Source: an uncultured Prevotellaceae bacterium
GTDB lineage: Bacteria; Bacteroidota; Bacteroidia; Bacteroidales; Bacteroidaceae
DNA: 8,510 nt
NCBI GenBank assembly: GCA_900313845.1
Contig: OMTC01000055.1
Span: 1-8,510 of the forward strand
Direction: 5' to 3'
Shown here: positions 6,542-8,510 of the stretch, in pieces
Layout: the number at the start of each line of letters is the position of its first letter
Numbering within the stretch: position 1 is the first letter of the stretch
Notes under the pieces: generated by a model
Told to the model about the DNA's origin: nothing
Seen by the model: only the letters and a program-made list of their open reading frames with translations
Database searches by the model: none
Translations under genes and position numbers: made by a program

Positions 6542-8290
6542 ATGACAACCAAGATATATAAAAATATTTACGCGCTCTCAGTCCTCTGCCTCTTAAGTGG
6601 CGCTTTTGTGTCTTGCAGCGATTTCATCGATGTGGAGCCACAAGGCGTAATCAGCGAGGAACTTGCCATGAGCGAGCCCGACAAGATGGTCACATCAGCC
6701 TATGCCAAGTTGGGAGACGACTGGTACACCTATCCGTTCAACCTTTGGCCATACGGCGACCTCACAAGCGACGACTCCTACAAGGGAGGCTCAGGTACCA
6801 CCGACACCAACTACCACCCATTCGAAGTGTGGTCCACACTGACTGCATCTACTCCTGACCACATGGATGAGATGTGGTACCATTTGTATTGCTCCATCAG
6901 CCGTTGCAACCGTGCACTGGTTTCCTTGGAGGAACATGGCGACAAACTCGATGAGAAAACAAGAAACATCCGCGAAGGCGAAGTGCGTTTCCTTCGTGCT
7001 CATTTCTACTTCAAGCTCATCCAGCTGTGGTACCAAGTACCATGGGTTGATGAAGAGGTCTATAAGAACCACACTGAGGAGCAGACACCTAACAACGCCT
7101 TCACTCACGACGAGCTGATGAGCAAGATGATTGCCGACTTCAAGATTGCCTACGACAAACTGCCAGTTACTCAAAGCGAGGGCGGACGCGCCAACAAGAT
7201 TGCCGCAGCTGCTTATTTGGCAAAATGTTACCTGACATGGGCATGGGGTGATGGCTATGAGGCAAACACCGGAGTGAGCCACATCAACAACGACTACATG
7301 AAAGAAGTGCTCAAATACACCAAGGAAGTCCAGGAATCCAGCTATGGCTACCTCGAGGACTATGGCGACATGTTCTTGCCTGAATACAAGAACTCCAAGG
7401 AGAGCATCTTCGCTGTGCAACATTCCAACTACGAGGAAGACAACACCCTCTTCGGACGAGCAAACTGGAGCAACATGCTGAATGGATGCTGGGGCATCTG
7501 GTCCTGTGGTTGGGACTTCCACAAGCCATCGCAGAACCTGGTCAATGCCTTCAAGACCAAGGACGGTCTGCCTATGTTCGACGACTACAACAAGCAAACA
7601 GCCTACCCTATCAATGGCGTTCCTACCGATCAGAAATGGGACCCACGTCTCTTCCACACCGTTGGCATGCCTACATTCCCTTATAAGTATGAGGCTGAAT
7701 ACACCATGACCAAGGACAACAGCCGCACCCCTAACACCTACGGATACTATGCTTCCCTGAAGGAAGTGCCACGACGCAGCGAGGGTGAGCACTACGACAA
7801 TCCTTGGCAGGCATTCGGACAGAACGACTATGTCCTTCGCTATACCGACGTGATGCTGATGCGCGCAGAGGCGCTGATCGAGACAGGTTCTTTGGAAGAA
7901 GCTCGCACCATCATCAACGACATCCGTCAGCGTGCGAAGAACAGCATCGGCAAGCACATCAACTATGCAGCCAACCAGTGCGACATCGCCCTCTATCCTG
8001 CCTCCTACTTCTCCACGAAGGAAAAAGCACGCCAGTGCCTGCAGTGGGAGCGTCGTCTGGAAATGGCAATGGAGAACAGCCGATTCTTCGACCTCCGACG
8101 CTGGGGCATTGCATCCAAGACCCTCAACCAGTACTTCGAAGTGGAGCAGAACTGCGAGTACGACGGACAGACATACGCTCAATACTACAAAGACGCACAC
8201 TTCACTCCAGACAAGAACGAATATTTCCCTGTGCCATACATCCAGTTATTCTACGTACCGGGACTTTACACACAGAACAAGAACTATTAA
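6542..8290 (+). CDS. SusD/RagB-like glycan-binding outer-membrane lipoprotein
   Basis: This protein should sit as a lid on the SusC channel and bind the glycan at the cell surface. I chose ATG 6542 (582 residues) over the upstream in-frame ATG 6485, because it gives a normal lipoprotein signal: short basic N-terminus, core YALSVLCLLSGAFVS, then Cys25. Typical SusD segments are SDFIDVEPQG (26-35), the helical repeat motif EVRFLRAHFYFKLIQLW (147-163), NKIAAAAYLAKCYL, DYVLRYTDVMLMRAEAL (429-445), EARTIINDIRQRA, ERRLEMAMENSRFFDLRRWG (503-522), and the C-terminal YFPVPYIQLFYVPGL. Length is in the usual range. Only 17 bases separate its stop from the next lipoprotein start, so the three genes are very likely one operon. 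Confidence 0.96.
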   Translation: MTTKIYKNIYALSVLCLLSGAFVSCSDFIDVEPQGVISEELAMSEPDKMVTSAYAKLGDDWYTYPFNLWPYGDLTSDDSYKGGSGTTDTNYHPFEVWSTLTASTPDHMDEMWYHLYCSISRCNRALVSLEEHGDKLDEKTRNIREGEVRFLRAHFYFKLIQLWYQVPWVDEEVYKNHTEEQTPNNAFTHDELMSKMIADFKIAYDKLPVTQSEGGRANKIAAAAYLAKCYLTWAWGDGYEANTGVSHINNDYMKEVLKYTKEVQESSYGYLEDYGDMFLPEYKNSKESIFAVQHSNYEEDNTLFGRANWSNMLNGCWGIWSCGWDFHKPSQNLVNAFKTKDGLPMFDDYNKQTAYPINGVPTDQKWDPRLFHTVGMPTFPYKYEAEYTMTKDNSRTPNTYGYYASLKEVPRRSEGEHYDNPWQAFGQNDYVLRYTDVMLMRAEALIETGSLEEARTIINDIRQRAKNSIGKHINYAANQCDIALYPASYFSTKEKARQCLQWERRLEMAMENSRFFDLRRWGIASKTLNQYFEVEQNCEYDGQTYAQYYKDAHFTPDKNEYFPVPYIQLFYVPGLYTQNKNY

Positions 8291-8307
8291 TAACAACGCA
8301 TACTATT

Positions 8308-8510
8308 ATGAATAAGACATCAATCATATTGTTCGTGATGTCACTGTTCGTTCTGACCGCTTGTCAGGACAAGGACATCGACAGAGACGCCATGGTGCTC
8401 CAGGCTCCTGATGCGTCCCAAATCACAGGTACGCTTACAGGCGACGACTACACATGGACTTGGCCATCTCAGACTCATCAGATGCGAGTGACCATCTACC
8501 GAAACGGTAC
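8308..8510 (+). CDS. N-terminus of a PUL outer-membrane lipoprotein, probable surface glycan-binding protein (truncated by window)
   Basis: Sixty-seven codons are visible. Residues 1-18 are a lipoprotein signal peptide (SIILFVMSLFVLTA) with Cys19 in the lipobox LTAC, followed by acidic QDKDIDRDA, which often marks surface export of lipoproteins in Bacteroidetes. The next part, with ITGTLTGDDYTWTWPS and MRVTIYRNG, reads like the first strands of a fibronectin type III-like or Ig-like domain. Position directly after susD fits a SusE/F-type or other surface glycan-binding protein. In pectin loci this slot can hold proteins with such a domain and a beta-helix, but the visible part cannot decide this. 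Confidence 0.82.
   Translation, partial: MNKTSIILFVMSLFVLTACQDKDIDRDAMVLQAPDASQITGTLTGDDYTWTWPSQTHQMRVTIYRNG

Noticed and set aside
6791..8200. Minus-strand open frame of 469 codons inside susD
   Set aside because: It is antisense to conserved SusD motifs, and its Val/Leu/Cys-rich translation is a codon-bias artefact.

Overview
The window looks like part of a carbohydrate-utilisation locus (polysaccharide utilisation locus, PUL) of a Bacteroidales bacterium, most likely a Prevotella-type gut or oral species. The evidence is a SusC/SusD pair, A-rich rather than Shine-Dalgarno-type sequence before the starts, promoters matching the Bacteroidetes TTTG / TAnnTTTG consensus, and G/C-rich and short tandem repeats scattered in and around genes. 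Genus assignment is inference.

Layout. The left end (1-1281, minus) holds a pectate lyase of polysaccharide lyase family 1 whose 3' end lies outside the window. Directly upstream of it on the same strand, 44 bp away, is a membrane acyltransferase-3 gene (1326-2540) with a strong promoter at 2589-2619. An approximately 800-bp intergenic region (2541-3348) separates this leftward unit from a rightward unit: susC-like TonB-dependent transporter (3349-6462), susD-like lipoprotein (6542-8290), and the start of a third outer-membrane lipoprotein (8308 to the window end), probably a surface glycan-binding protein.

How the genes fit together. The SusC/SusD pair would bind and import oligosaccharides across the outer membrane, the third lipoprotein would help capture glycan at the surface, and the secreted PL1 lyase would cut polygalacturonate (pectin). 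The lyase is the only substrate clue, so pectin/homogalacturonan is the best guess for the locus. The acyltransferase may be a cell-envelope modification gene unrelated to pectin.

Most unusual parts. (1) The acyltransferase gene has been invaded by short repeats. A roughly 70-codon hydrophilic insert sits between membrane helices and includes a 28-bp tandem repeat read in two different frames. Loss or gain of one copy would bring an immediate stop, so the gene is a candidate length-switch. The last 17 codons come from a G/C-rich repeat with a second copy in the intergenic region. (2) The intergenic region carries a 73-bp multi-segment inverted repeat (3078-3150), a 12-bp-arm dyad (3217-3247) placed like an activator or repressor site for susC, and a consensus promoter (2771-2800) with no gene directly after it. 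No transposase, CRISPR array, tRNA or rRNA was seen.
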